A DNA stretch of 64,000 bases. Source: Bacillus rubiinfantis (GTDB lineage: Bacteria > Bacillota > Bacilli > Bacillales > Cytobacillaceae). Location: positions 475,932-539,931 of the forward strand of contig CCFE01000011.1 in NCBI GenBank assembly GCA_000752035.1, in the 5' to 3' direction. Below the pieces are notes generated by a model. It was not told the DNA's origin. It did no database searches and saw nothing but the letters and a program-made list of their open reading frames with translations. Positions 51,729 to 60,276 of the stretch are shown here, piece after piece. Numbering within the stretch: position 1 is the first letter of the stretch; every line of letters begins with the position of its first letter. The position numbers and the translations under genes are program-made.

Positions 51729-52637
51729 TTATGAAATGTCGACTTTTCCGATAATATCTGTAATAGTGTCGATTCCGTATTGTTCCATATATTCCTCGAT
51801 TTCCGCTAAGATGGTCAGCATCGCGGTTGGCTGGATAAAACTAGCCGTTCCAACTTGCACAGCTGTTGCCCCTGCGAGCATCATTTCAATTGCATCTTCG
51901 CCTGTCATCACACCGCCACAGCCAATAATTGGCAACCCCGTCACCTGATGGACCTGATAAATCATTCGGACAATCAACGGTTTGATGGCTGGACCAGAAA
52001 TCCCGCCCATCCCATTACCTATCTTTGGTTTGCGCGAATGGACATCAATCGCCATGGCAATAAAGGTGTTGGCCACTGTTAAGGCGTCCGAACCGCCCTT
52101 ATCTGCCGCCTGAGCAATCGTGCCAATACTCGTTACATTCGGAGACAGTTTTGTAATCAGCGGCTTATCGGTTACCCCTCTTACCGCCTTAACGAGCTGA
52201 TAGGTAATCTCCTCATCCATCCCAAATGCTAGGCCATTATTTTTCAAATTAGGGCAAGAGATATTTAGTTCTAGCGCAGCCACTTCCTTCATCGCCGCCA
52301 GCTTCTCGCTGACTTCCGCAAATTCTTCAATACTATCAGCGGAAATACTTGAAATCAGCGGACTATCAAATTGCCCGTAAAAAGGAACGATTACCTTTTG
52401 ATAATAGTCCAAGCCTTTACTCTGGATGCCAATGGAATTAATCATTCCCCCGACCGTTTCACAAATTCGCGGCGTTGCATTCCCTTTGCGGGGCATTTTG
52501 GTAATACTTTTTGGGACAAGTGCTCCCAGCTGGTTGAAATCCAGCACTTTCGCCATTTCTTCACCAAATGTCCCTGAAGCAGGCATAATCGGATTTTTCA
52601 AATGAAGACTACCAATGGAAACCTGTAAATTTCTCAT
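51729..52637 (-). CDS. pyrD: Dihydroorotate dehydrogenase catalytic subunit, class 1B
   Basis: This 302-residue TIM-barrel flavoprotein has MPASGTFGEE (residues about 18-27), NSIGIQSKG, LNISCPNLKN with the class 1 catalytic Cys, and GCGGVMTGEDA with the FMN-phosphate loop. Class 1B enzymes work with PyrK and exchange electrons between dihydroorotate and NAD. None of the other biosynthetic pyr genes are present, and the neighbours are ureide hydrolases, so it may run in reverse, as an orotate reductase. The start sits 1 base after the pyrK stop, so it is coupled. Confidence 0.9.
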   Translation of the reverse strand: MRNLQVSIGSLHLKNPIMPASGTFGEEMAKVLDFNQLGALVPKSITKMPRKGNATPRICETVGGMINSIGIQSKGLDYYQKVIVPFYGQFDSPLISSISADSIEEFAEVSEKLAAMKEVAALELNISCPNLKNNGLAFGMDEEITYQLVKAVRGVTDKPLITKLSPNVTSIGTIAQAADKGGSDALTVANTFIAMAIDVHSRKPKIGNGMGGISGPAIKPLIVRMIYQVHQVTGLPIIGCGGVMTGEDAIEMMLAGATAVQVGTASFIQPTAMLTILAEIEEYMEQYGIDTITDIIGKVDIS

Positions 52638-52638
52638 C

Positions 52639-53427
52639 TCAATTCAAAACCACCTTTTGTAGCGGAAGTACCGGCCCATCCTGACAGATTCGTATGGTTC
52701 GAATCTCATCGTTCTCCACGACATCACACACACAGGCAAAGCAGGCACCCATGGCACAGCCCATATGTTCTTCCAAGGCGATTTCGGCAAATAAACCATA
52801 TTGTGCGGATAGCTCTTTCATTAAACGGGACAATCGCCGTGAGCCACAGGTGTAAACGGCATCAATTGAATGGCGCAGAATGATCTCCTCAGCCAGCCCC
52901 CTTACAAATGCAGGGTCACTTGTTTTCTCCTCATCAGTGACAACAAATGTCCGAATACCGGCTTGTTGGAGCTCTTTTTCTACTAAAATATCATCTCTGG
53001 AGCGCGCACTTAAAATCGCATAACAAGGGATTCCCTTCTGTCCCGCGGCAAAGGCTAATGCTGACAGGGTCGCAATCCCAACACCTCTGGCCACTAGTAA
53101 AATGCCTTTGCTGCCTTCCGTAATCGTAAAACTAGTGCCGACCGGCCCAAAAATATCAAGCAGCTGGTTTGGTTGCCTCTCAGCCAATTTCTTTGTCCCT
53201 GCCCCTTTAACAAGGTAAAGAAATTCCAATGTATTATCCTTTTCGTTGATGCGATAAATACTGAATGGGCGTCGCAGCAAGGGATTGACATGATCAACCG
53301 TTCGGATATGGAAAAACTGACCTGGCTTGACATCCTGCACATCCCACCCAGGAATGGATATCTTCATATGCCAATAGCGTCGGTTGATTTGCTGATTGAA
53401 GAGGATTTCAGCCTTTGTAAGGTTCAT
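52639..53427 (-). CDS. pyrK: Dihydroorotate dehydrogenase electron-transfer subunit (PyrK)
   Basis: This 262-residue protein has the FAD motif RRPFSIYR (about residues 53-60), the NAD-binding GILLVARGVGIATLSALA and the 2Fe-2S cysteines in MGCAMGACFACVCDV followed by CQDGPV. It passes electrons between NAD(H) and PyrD. The ATG at 53427 has GGAGGG 6 bases upstream and overlaps the carbamoylase gene by 20 bases; a longer frame to 53469 is not supported. Confidence 0.9.
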   Translation of the reverse strand: MNLTKAEILFNQQINRRYWHMKISIPGWDVQDVKPGQFFHIRTVDHVNPLLRRPFSIYRINEKDNTLEFLYLVKGAGTKKLAERQPNQLLDIFGPVGTSFTITEGSKGILLVARGVGIATLSALAFAAGQKGIPCYAILSARSRDDILVEKELQQAGIRTFVVTDEEKTSDPAFVRGLAEEIILRHSIDAVYTCGSRRLSRLMKELSAQYGLFAEIALEEHMGCAMGACFACVCDVVENDEIRTIRICQDGPVLPLQKVVLN

Positions 53428-54688
53428 TGCAATCCCTCCAATGAAACGGATTTGTTGCTGCACCGGCATACAGGAGGACGGCAGCTTCTAATAAATCAAT
53501 CCCCGCTAAAATATCTTCCAGTTCGGTATGTTCATCTGGATGGTGACTCAAACCATCCTTTGAAGGAACAAAAATGAGCCCCACTGGTCCCAAACCTGTC
53601 ATATTCATTGCATCATGCCCGGCACCGCTTTGCATAAATGTAAAAGTGAGACCTCGCTCTTCACAAAGCTCTTTTAGTGATTGCCCCACTTCTGGAGAAA
53701 GCAGAACAGGCTCTTCGCTGCTAATCTCTTCCCTTTCAATAACAAGCTGTCTTTTCTCCTTGATGACCGCAATGATCTGTTCTAACTGGTTTACCACCCG
53801 TTGCCGCGACTCAGTCGAAGTCGAGCGAATATCAACCTTCATCTCGACCTCTCCCGGTACGACATTCATGGCTCCTGGGACAACGTCTAAGACTCCTACC
53901 GTGGCGACAGTTCCAGAGGCTTTTTCCTGATTTGCCGCTGTTTCAAGTGCCAGGGCAATCTCAGCTGCGCCTAGAAAGGCATCACTTCTCATGTTCATTG
54001 GTGTGGTACCAGAGTGCGAAGCCTTGCCAAAAATCTTGATAATAAATCGGGCAGGGGCAGCAATTCCTGTAACAATCCCAATTTGTTTCTTTTCCATTTC
54101 GAGTACCGGGCCCTGCTCAATATGCAGTTCGAAAAAGGCCTTGAAACGTTCCGTGCTTCGATCCGCCTCATCGATAGCATCAAAATCCAGTGCACAAAGG
54201 GAGAAGGCTTTTTCAAGAGTAATTCCATCCCGGTCCTTTAAATGACGATATTTTTGTTTATTGATTTTTCCCGTCATCGCTTTACTTCCTAAAGTAGAAA
54301 TACCAAAGCGTGACGACTCCTCACAGGCAAAGGCGATGAGTTCGATGGGATGGTCCGTTATGATTCCCTTGTCGTTTAGCCGCCGAATGATTTCTAAGCC
54401 GGCGGTAACTCCGACAACGCCATCATATTTTCCCCCGTGGTAGACCGTATCAATATGAGAGCCCATCACCACTGGAGGCAAGTTGGGATTTTTCCCTTCT
54501 CTTCTGGCAATCACATTCCCGGCATGATCTAATCTGGCATTCATTTTTGCATCTTTACAGAACCGCATGAGTGCGTGGGTACAAGCCTGTTCTTCATTTG
54601 TATAGGCAACGCGGGTAATCCCCTTTGTCCCTGAGTTATATTGATTGATATTATCTAGCAAAGCTTGATACCGCTGTTTATTTTCCAT
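53408..54688 (-). CDS. M20-family N-carbamoyl-L-amino acid hydrolase
   Basis: This 426-residue metallohydrolase has MGSHIDTVYHGGKYDGVVGV (about residues 75-94), EESSRFG (about 128-134), HIEQGPVLE (about 189-197), HSGTTPMNMRSDA and GAGHDAMNM. These are the dizinc-site and substrate motifs of the hydantoinase/carbamoylase and allantoate amidohydrolase branch. The enzyme releases CO2 and ammonia from an N-carbamoyl amino acid. With the neighbours, N-carbamoyl-L-aspartate to aspartate is likely (ureidosuccinase). GGGAGGAGGCTATAA precedes the ATG. Confidence 0.87.
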   Translation of the reverse strand: MENKQRYQALLDNINQYNSGTKGITRVAYTNEEQACTHALMRFCKDAKMNARLDHAGNVIARREGKNPNLPPVVMGSHIDTVYHGGKYDGVVGVTAGLEIIRRLNDKGIITDHPIELIAFACEESSRFGISTLGSKAMTGKINKQKYRHLKDRDGITLEKAFSLCALDFDAIDEADRSTERFKAFFELHIEQGPVLEMEKKQIGIVTGIAAPARFIIKIFGKASHSGTTPMNMRSDAFLGAAEIALALETAANQEKASGTVATVGVLDVVPGAMNVVPGEVEMKVDIRSTSTESRQRVVNQLEQIIAVIKEKRQLVIEREEISSEEPVLLSPEVGQSLKELCEERGLTFTFMQSGAGHDAMNMTGLGPVGLIFVPSKDGLSHHPDEHTELEDILAGIDLLEAAVLLYAGAATNPFHWRDCNEPYKG

Positions 54689-54723
54689 TTATAGCCTCCT
54701 CCCACTAATTTCGCTGTTTCGCT

Positions 54724-56019
54724 TTACAATGCGATAATCCCTTTCCCGTCTTTTATCGTGATATGAGTGCCAAACTCGCTCGATAATTCAGCCAGCTCAC
54801 GCAGTACTTTTTCACCATGTTCCACATCCGTAAACATCGGTTTGCCTTTTCCGCCTCGGCTTTTTTCAAACCCGAGAGAGATCGGCGTTAGTTCAATTTC
54901 CGCTATGTCCCCGCCGCTAACCTCGAATGCGGCCACGACTGATTCAAACACTTTTGGATTGGCAGCAAGCCCTCTTGTGCCGTGCTGACTTCGCGCATCC
55001 ATCCCATCTGCTGGTGTATGCGTATGGTCAAGTTTGTAAAGGTCGTAAAATTCTGCTGGTTGCCGTTCTACGGTATCATTTTGAAAAATAAAATCTCCTA
55101 AACTATAAAAAATCGGCTTTCCTTTATAAACCTCGATTCCTCTCAGAATATGAGGACCGTGCCCAATCACGCCGTTTGCCCCGTGATCAATACAGAAGCG
55201 GCTAAATTCCTGTAGGAAATCGGCTGGTTTGTTTTTCTCCATTCCCTTCATTTCATGGGCATGCAGGCTAACGAAAACAAGATCGGCCTGACGCGAGGCT
55301 TCCCGAATTGTTTTTTCAATTCGCGCTGCGTCAGCTTGATCCATAAATGTCGCAGTCCCTGGCTCACCTGCTTCAAAATAAAGATCGCCCAAAATAAATG
55401 GACCGGTTTCGTCCTTCCAAAATCCTTCCTTCACATTCAAGTTCCTTGTGGCATTCACTTCCGTTGTGGCACCGATTTCTTTTAATAGTTGCAGCGTTTC
55501 ACTGCTCACCTTATGTACCTTCTTGTGACCAAGCGGATTAACACCCGGTCTGCCGGGAACATCGGGCCGCTGCTCCCCGGCGCGGTGCCATTTTTCAAAG
55601 GAGGATGTTACAGAGATTAGCGCCACTCTGCCAGCTTTTGTCTCCAAATATTTTGGCTGTGAAGCTTCGGCTAGATTTCGGCCAATTCCAGCAAACACCC
55701 AATCAGCTTTTTCTAAACACGTAATTGTTGATAGTAACCCGCCATGCAGCCAATCAAGACAATGATTATTCGCACAAGCAAGAATATTAAAGCCGAGCCA
55801 ATCTAAATCCTTAAGCACAACTGGCCGCGCTGCTGCCCATGTTCCGCCGCTCGTTGCCGATGGGGACTGGTCAAAGTTATGAACTGTCACTTCGAAATTG
55901 GTAAATCTCACATCAAACCCAGCCAAATAGTCGCGAATTTCCAACAAGCCGTCATCGTCCCTTGGCAATCTTTGCGTTATAAACGAATCACCTGTTACAG
56001 CAATTTTTATCGTTTCCAT
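54724..56019 (-). CDS. CapA-family metallophosphatase-like protein
   Basis: This 431-residue protein has the CapA/PgsA pattern: VTGDSFITQRLP (residues about 8-19), TNFEVTVHNF, ACANNHCLDWLHGG, SLHAHEM and GHGPHILRGIEVYKGKPIFY with SLGDFIF. The family has a calcineurin-like metal site; some members act in poly-gamma-glutamate export, many are unassigned. There is no signal peptide or membrane anchor, so it is probably cytoplasmic, unlike true PgsA. Its place between an IclR regulator and the ureide genes suggests an amide- or phosphate-related job in the same pathway. Confidence 0.75.
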   Translation of the reverse strand: METIKIAVTGDSFITQRLPRDDDGLLEIRDYLAGFDVRFTNFEVTVHNFDQSPSATSGGTWAAARPVVLKDLDWLGFNILACANNHCLDWLHGGLLSTITCLEKADWVFAGIGRNLAEASQPKYLETKAGRVALISVTSSFEKWHRAGEQRPDVPGRPGVNPLGHKKVHKVSSETLQLLKEIGATTEVNATRNLNVKEGFWKDETGPFILGDLYFEAGEPGTATFMDQADAARIEKTIREASRQADLVFVSLHAHEMKGMEKNKPADFLQEFSRFCIDHGANGVIGHGPHILRGIEVYKGKPIFYSLGDFIFQNDTVERQPAEFYDLYKLDHTHTPADGMDARSQHGTRGLAANPKVFESVVAAFEVSGGDIAEIELTPISLGFEKSRGGKGKPMFTDVEHGEKVLRELAELSSEFGTHITIKDGKGIIAL

Positions 56020-56037
56020 TCTACTTCTTACTCCCTT

Positions 56038-56811
56038 CTAGAGATTAATAGAGGTTAGCATTTGCATTGATTTCAAATGATTGCTAGCTTTTTCGGAAAC
56101 CATTTTTAATTGATAAATAATCGCTTGCTGGTCTGTTTCGATGAGAGAATTTTCCCCTACCACACTGAGACTCATCGAGGTCTTGTGCTCTCCGTGAAAA
56201 ATGGGCACAGAAATCGCTGATACCCCAATTTCTAACTCCTGCAGGCAAAAAGCAATGCCCTCTTGTAACACGTTCCTTAATTCAGCTTCTACATCCTCTC
56301 GAGTAGACAAGGTAAACGGGGTAATCACCGTAAAGTCTTCCTTGTCAAGAAGGGAAGAAACCCGTTCCGGTTCTTGATAAGCGAGGATCGCCTTGGCAGC
56401 GGCCGTACAATAAAATGGCATCCGCTGTCCAACATGAACAAAGTATTTATTCCGCAGCTCTGATGGCTGGTGGGTTTGGATACAATAAACCTGGTCTTCT
56501 TGGAACCTGCTTAAATAAGAGTAAAGCCCTGTTTTTTGTGAAATTTCTTCACAGTATTGGCCCATTAATCCAATCGGATCCTGAGACCGTAAAAATTGGC
56601 TTCCCCAAAATAGAGCTCGAGGTCCTAGTACATATTGTTTGGTCTGCGGGTTTCGGGTCACAAGCTGATGAGCTAACATACTGTTGAGCATCCGGTGAAT
56701 CGTGCTTTTACTTAGCTCCGTTTTTCTTGACAGCTCGCTAATGCCAATTCCTTCGACCGTGCTCTCACTAATACAATCCATTACTTCAGTAAATCGATTC
56801 AGCCATTCCAT
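56038..56811 (-). CDS. IclR family transcriptional regulator
   Basis: This 257-residue protein has an N-terminal winged helix (residues about 5-65: GIGISELSRKTELSKSTIHR) and a C-terminal effector domain (about 75-250; YLSRFQEDQVYCIQTH, YCTAAAKAILAY, GVSAISVPIF). IclR regulators sense small carboxylates or aromatic acids. It stands upstream of the CapA-to-amidohydrolase genes and next to the MFS gene; TGGAA-N5-TTCCA palindromes lie in front of the MFS gene. AAAGGAAGAACTGATC precedes the ATG. Confidence 0.88.
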   Translation of the reverse strand: MEWLNRFTEVMDCISESTVEGIGISELSRKTELSKSTIHRMLNSMLAHQLVTRNPQTKQYVLGPRALFWGSQFLRSQDPIGLMGQYCEEISQKTGLYSYLSRFQEDQVYCIQTHQPSELRNKYFVHVGQRMPFYCTAAAKAILAYQEPERVSSLLDKEDFTVITPFTLSTREDVEAELRNVLQEGIAFCLQELEIGVSAISVPIFHGEHKTSMSLSVVGENSLIETDQQAIIYQLKMVSEKASNHLKSMQMLTSINL

Positions 56812-56880
56812 GATCAGTTCTTCCTTTGCTTAAAAAATAAGTGTTCTGTTTACCGGGACGCTGTTCCACTATAATGGGAA

Positions 56881-56914
56881 GTTCCCCCGGGTAATTCAAG
56901 CTTACCGGGGGAAC
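56881..56914. terminator. Near-perfect hairpin between the MFS and IclR genes
   Basis: GTTCCCCCGG.TAA pairs with TTA.CGGGGGAAC around a 7-base loop. It should end most transcripts from the MFS gene before iclR. Next to it, GTGGAACAG on the minus strand is a possible IclR half-site. Confidence 0.8.
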
Positions 56915-56974
56915 CCTTATGCATTTTAGATTAGCAAAACTGGATAAAGTCACTGTGTTACGGTTAAGTTTTTT

Positions 56975-58219
56975 TTAAGCTAGTTCCTTCCCTTTTGTTT
57001 CTGGTATTAAAAAGATGAACGCCAACGCCGATAAGATATAAATTCCGGAAATTAAGCTAAGCGCAAAGCTTAAGGAATGATTTAGCGAGATGTAGCCAAT
57101 GACAAATGGTGCAAAGCCAGCAATTGCCCGGCCGATATTGAAGATAATATTTTCAGCCGATGACCGTGCTTCTGTTGGATAATTCTCGGCCAATAATGCT
57201 CCGTAACCACCCATCATTCCATTTACGAAGAACCCGAGAATCCCTCCTAAAATGAGTAAGATCGTCATCGAATTAAATTGGAAATAAACCCAAACAATAA
57301 TAGCTGAAGCAAACAGGAAAATGATATAGGAAGGGCGCCGGCCAATTCTATCAGCCAAATAACCAAAAACCATAATGCCTATGACCATTCCAATGGTGGT
57401 AATGACTGTCCACCAGGTTGTTTTATTAAAACTCACGCCTAATTCCGTTGCCAGCATTGTAGGCATCCACGTCATAATCCCGTAAAAACCAAAGTTTTGA
57501 ACACTTGTAGCAATAATGAGTCCGATGGTTGTTTTTGTCGTTTTTGCTGAGGAAAATAATTGTTGCACAGAGATTTTGTTTTTGTTTTCATTTTTTAACT
57601 CAACCCAAATTTCCGGTTCTTTTAAATTTCTCCGTGACCAGAAAGCAAGGATTGCTGGGATGACACCTGCGACAAATACCCCTTGCCAGCCGAATCGTGG
57701 CGAAATGAATAACACAGCAAGCGTTGCCAGTACAATTCCAAACTGAAAACCTGTAGCGACAACGGCAGTCGCCCGTGAACGATATTTTTTCGGCCATGCT
57801 TCACTTACGAGTGTCATTCCAATTCCAAATTCACCACCAAGCCCTAATCCGGCAAGGAAGCGGAATATCGCTAATGTTTCGAGATTGGGGGAAATCGCAC
57901 AGAGACCAGTGAACACAGAAAAAATTAAAATGGTCCATGTGAACACGCGCACACGCCCATATTTATCTGCCAAGATACCAAATATAATTCCACCAAGAAC
58001 AGATCCTAACAGAGTAATGGTTGAGACACTTCCAGCCTCAGCGGCATTGACGCCAAAATAGGCAATAATCAGCGGCATGGTAAAGGCCAAAATCATCATA
58101 TCAAGGCCATCCATCGCATATCCAACGGTTGAAGCCCATAGAGTCTTCCACTGGTAGCCCGTTATTTTTCCTGATTCCACTTCAACGTGACCACCATTAT
58201 TCCGAATATTTGTCTCCAT
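56975..58219 (-). CDS. MFS transporter (aromatic acid:H+ symporter type)
   Basis: This 414-residue protein has 12 hydrophobic segments, the AAHS-type N-terminal motif DGLDMMILAFTMPLI (residues about 38-52), ADKYGRVR after helix 2, and GYLADRIGRRPSY after helix 8. The branch carries aromatic or heterocyclic acids. Orotate, a heterocyclic carboxylate, would suit both this family and the pyrD/pyrK/ureide genes downstream. AAGGAGGAACGAG precedes the ATG. Confidence 0.87.
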   Translation of the reverse strand: METNIRNNGGHVEVESGKITGYQWKTLWASTVGYAMDGLDMMILAFTMPLIIAYFGVNAAEAGSVSTITLLGSVLGGIIFGILADKYGRVRVFTWTILIFSVFTGLCAISPNLETLAIFRFLAGLGLGGEFGIGMTLVSEAWPKKYRSRATAVVATGFQFGIVLATLAVLFISPRFGWQGVFVAGVIPAILAFWSRRNLKEPEIWVELKNENKNKISVQQLFSSAKTTKTTIGLIIATSVQNFGFYGIMTWMPTMLATELGVSFNKTTWWTVITTIGMVIGIMVFGYLADRIGRRPSYIIFLFASAIIVWVYFQFNSMTILLILGGILGFFVNGMMGGYGALLAENYPTEARSSAENIIFNIGRAIAGFAPFVIGYISLNHSLSFALSLISGIYILSALAFIFLIPETKGKELA

Positions 58220-58283
58220 CTCGTTCCTCCTTAAGTAAGCACTTCGGTTGAAGTGAGTTCGTTTTAATTTCCGTTCCGTTCAG

Positions 58284-58298
58284 TGGAACACCATTCCA
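58284..58298. promoter_or_regulatory. IclR-type operator upstream of the MFS gene
   Basis: TGGAACACCATTCCA is a perfect 5-5-5 palindrome of the TGGAA-N5-TTCCA type. It lies 65 bp before the MFS start codon. An overlapping GTTCC...GGAAC dyad is adjacent. Confidence 0.65.
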
Positions 58299-58387
58299 TC
58301 AAATAGCAATAAAAAAATGAATATGCGATTTTTTCATTTGAGGTTTTTAGGCAAAGCCGATGATTTTTGAAAAAAATAGGAAAATCT

Positions 58388-58490
58388 CTTAGAAGCTAGC
58401 TCGTAGGTGTGAGGTGATACTTCCTTGTCCAAACGCAAATATTGCGTCGTTACCGCCTTAGAAGCTAGCTCGTAGATGTGAGGTGATACT
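58388..58490. repeat. Two 34-bp direct repeats 69 bp apart
   Basis: CTTAGAAGCTAGCTCGTA and GTGAGGTGATACT occur at 58388 and 58457 with one mismatch between them. Each contains the palindrome AGCTAGCT. The rest of the 58299-58662 gap is AT-rich without a gene. Confidence 0.8.
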
Positions 58491-58662
58491 GAGGTGTTGC
58501 TGTAGCGTACAAAGATAAATGGCGTAAAATCGGTTAAATTTAGAAAGCACCACCCTTTCATGTAAATTTGTCTAACTCTTGTGAGGATGTTACACATTAA
58601 TATTACCATCATTATAAATTTTCTGAATTGTATTGTAAATATTTTTTTAACTTTGAATCTGG

Positions 58663-59406
58663 TTATTTAAAATCAAATCCCTGGTTTTGGATAAATTCCT
58701 TTAAATGAACTCGTCTCGGTTTACTTAGATAGCTTGCCATCTGCTTCGTCCAGCCATCTGAGCGTACTCCGCCAGTTCTTTTTTTATAATAGTCTGATGA
58801 AATATCTTCATAATGATTTAATTCTCGGACTAATGTTTCCTTCGATTGATATTGGTTATAATGAACTACGGCATTTTTTGGCGTCCGCGGCTTCTGCCAT
58901 GGTTGTTGATTAGGATAACCTAAGCACATCCCCATGATGGGTATCGTGTATGGAGGCAATGCCAATAATTCTTTTACCTGTTCAGGGTTATTACGAATGC
59001 CGCCGATCATTACACCACCCAGCCCTAAGGAACGAGCAGCAATCAGCGCATTTTCAGCAGCAAGTGCCGTATCAACAGCGGCGACTAGGATATTTTCCAC
59101 TTCAGCAATTTCAAAGTTTGTCTCATGCATTTCTGCTGTTAAGCTCAGACGATAAAAGTCAGCACAGAAAACGAGGAAGATTGGACATTCATCCACGTAT
59201 TTTTGTCCTCCGGCCAGTTCAGACAGCGTCTTTTTCTTTTCTGCATCATCGACAACAATGATACTGTATGCTTGCACATGGTGAGATGATGGTGCCCACT
59301 GGGCCGAGGTTACAATTTCATCCAATACCTCTGGCGGAATTGGGTCAGCTGTAAATTTCCGAATGGAACGATGGCTCTGTAATAATTCGATTGTTTTGTT
59401 TCGCAT
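58663..59406 (-). CDS. nfrA: NfrA/NfsA-type FMN nitroreductase (NADPH)
   Basis: This 247-residue protein has the group A nitroreductase features: HRSIRKFTADPIP (residues about 12-24) binding FMN phosphate, QWAPSSHHVQAYSII (about 36-50), GLGGVMIGGIRNNPEQV and the conserved LGYPNQQPWQKPRTP. These flavoproteins reduce nitro groups, quinones or flavins and are often linked to oxidative stress. GAAAGGAGAAATGAAAG precedes the ATG. No operon partner is seen. Confidence 0.88.
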   Translation of the reverse strand: MRNKTIELLQSHRSIRKFTADPIPPEVLDEIVTSAQWAPSSHHVQAYSIIVVDDAEKKKTLSELAGGQKYVDECPIFLVFCADFYRLSLTAEMHETNFEIAEVENILVAAVDTALAAENALIAARSLGLGGVMIGGIRNNPEQVKELLALPPYTIPIMGMCLGYPNQQPWQKPRTPKNAVVHYNQYQSKETLVRELNHYEDISSDYYKKRTGGVRSDGWTKQMASYLSKPRRVHLKEFIQNQGFDFK

Positions 59407-59640
59407 CTTTCATTTCTCCTTTCAAGTTACATGCAGAAAATAAGCATTACCTTGCAACAACTGCTACAATTGCATTTTTCTCCAAGGACAAAGGCTGTAT
59501 TTCCTTGTCCTTCATTCTATCATTTTCTTTTGTTCTGAAAAAATAATCAAGTACGACAAATTTCACAGTTCCTGGTTTGGGCGGGCATGGGAACTAGGCT
59601 CCCTTTTACCGTGGATTCGGTTTTCACCGAAGTTCTGACC

Positions 59641-60062
59641 TATAGAACATTTTGATTACTTCTATCGGACAGCTTTCTCGCTTTTACCGAATTTTTGGCC
59701 AATAGACCGCTTCTATTGGACAACTTTCTGGATTTTACCGAATTTTTGTCCAATAGACCGCTTCTATTGGACAACTTTCTGGATTTTACCAAATTTTTGT
59801 CCAATAGACCTCTCCTATTGGACAACTTTCTGGATTTTACCGAATTTTTGTCCAATAGACCTCTTCTATTGGACAGCTTTCTGGATTTTACCGAATTTTT
59901 GGCCAATAGACCTCTCCTATTGGACAGCTTTCTGGCTTTTACCGAATTTTTGTCCAATAGACCGCTTCTATCGGACAGCTTTTCTTAAAAATCCGGATTC
60001 TTGTCCATTAGACGCCCCCTATTAGACAACTACTCCAGAAAAACCAGATTTTTGGCCAATAG
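59641..60062. repeat. Tandem array of a 51-bp hairpin unit, 8-9 copies
   Basis: The G of GTCCAATAGAC or GGCCAATAGAC starts at 59697, 59748, 59799, 59850, 59901, 59952, 60003 and 60054, always 51 bp apart. A decayed copy lies at about 59646. The unit pairs GTCCAATAG with CTATTGGAC. The linker TTCTGGATTTTACCGAATT is different from the linker at 49413-50100 except in the last two units, which have that array's version. Because 51 is a multiple of three, both strands are open as 17-residue repeats; I do not regard these as genes. Confidence 0.93.
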
Positions 60063-60276
60063 ACCGCCTCCAGCTATTCCTCGAATACTTCCCCAGCACT
60101 TTTCTCCCATATACCCTTCTCTAGGAACTGTTATCCTCATTTTTAACCAACTAGTAATCTTATTCTATAATGGTAAATATAGTAATTATTTGATAAATTT
60201 TGTAGAAATAAAGCTTGTTGGTAAATTGAAACTATATTAAACTATTATTGTAAAATAAACCAAAATGGAGGTCTAA

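Noticed and set aside
58334..58612. 92-residue minus-strand frame with SPHxYELASK repeats
   Set aside because: It translates the two 34-bp direct repeats upstream of the MFS gene; no convincing start or family.
59640..59988. Open frames on both strands with 17-residue repeats over the 51-bp array
   Set aside because: The period is a multiple of three, so any stop-free unit stays open. No ribosome binding site and no plausible protein composition; this is the intergenic repeat.
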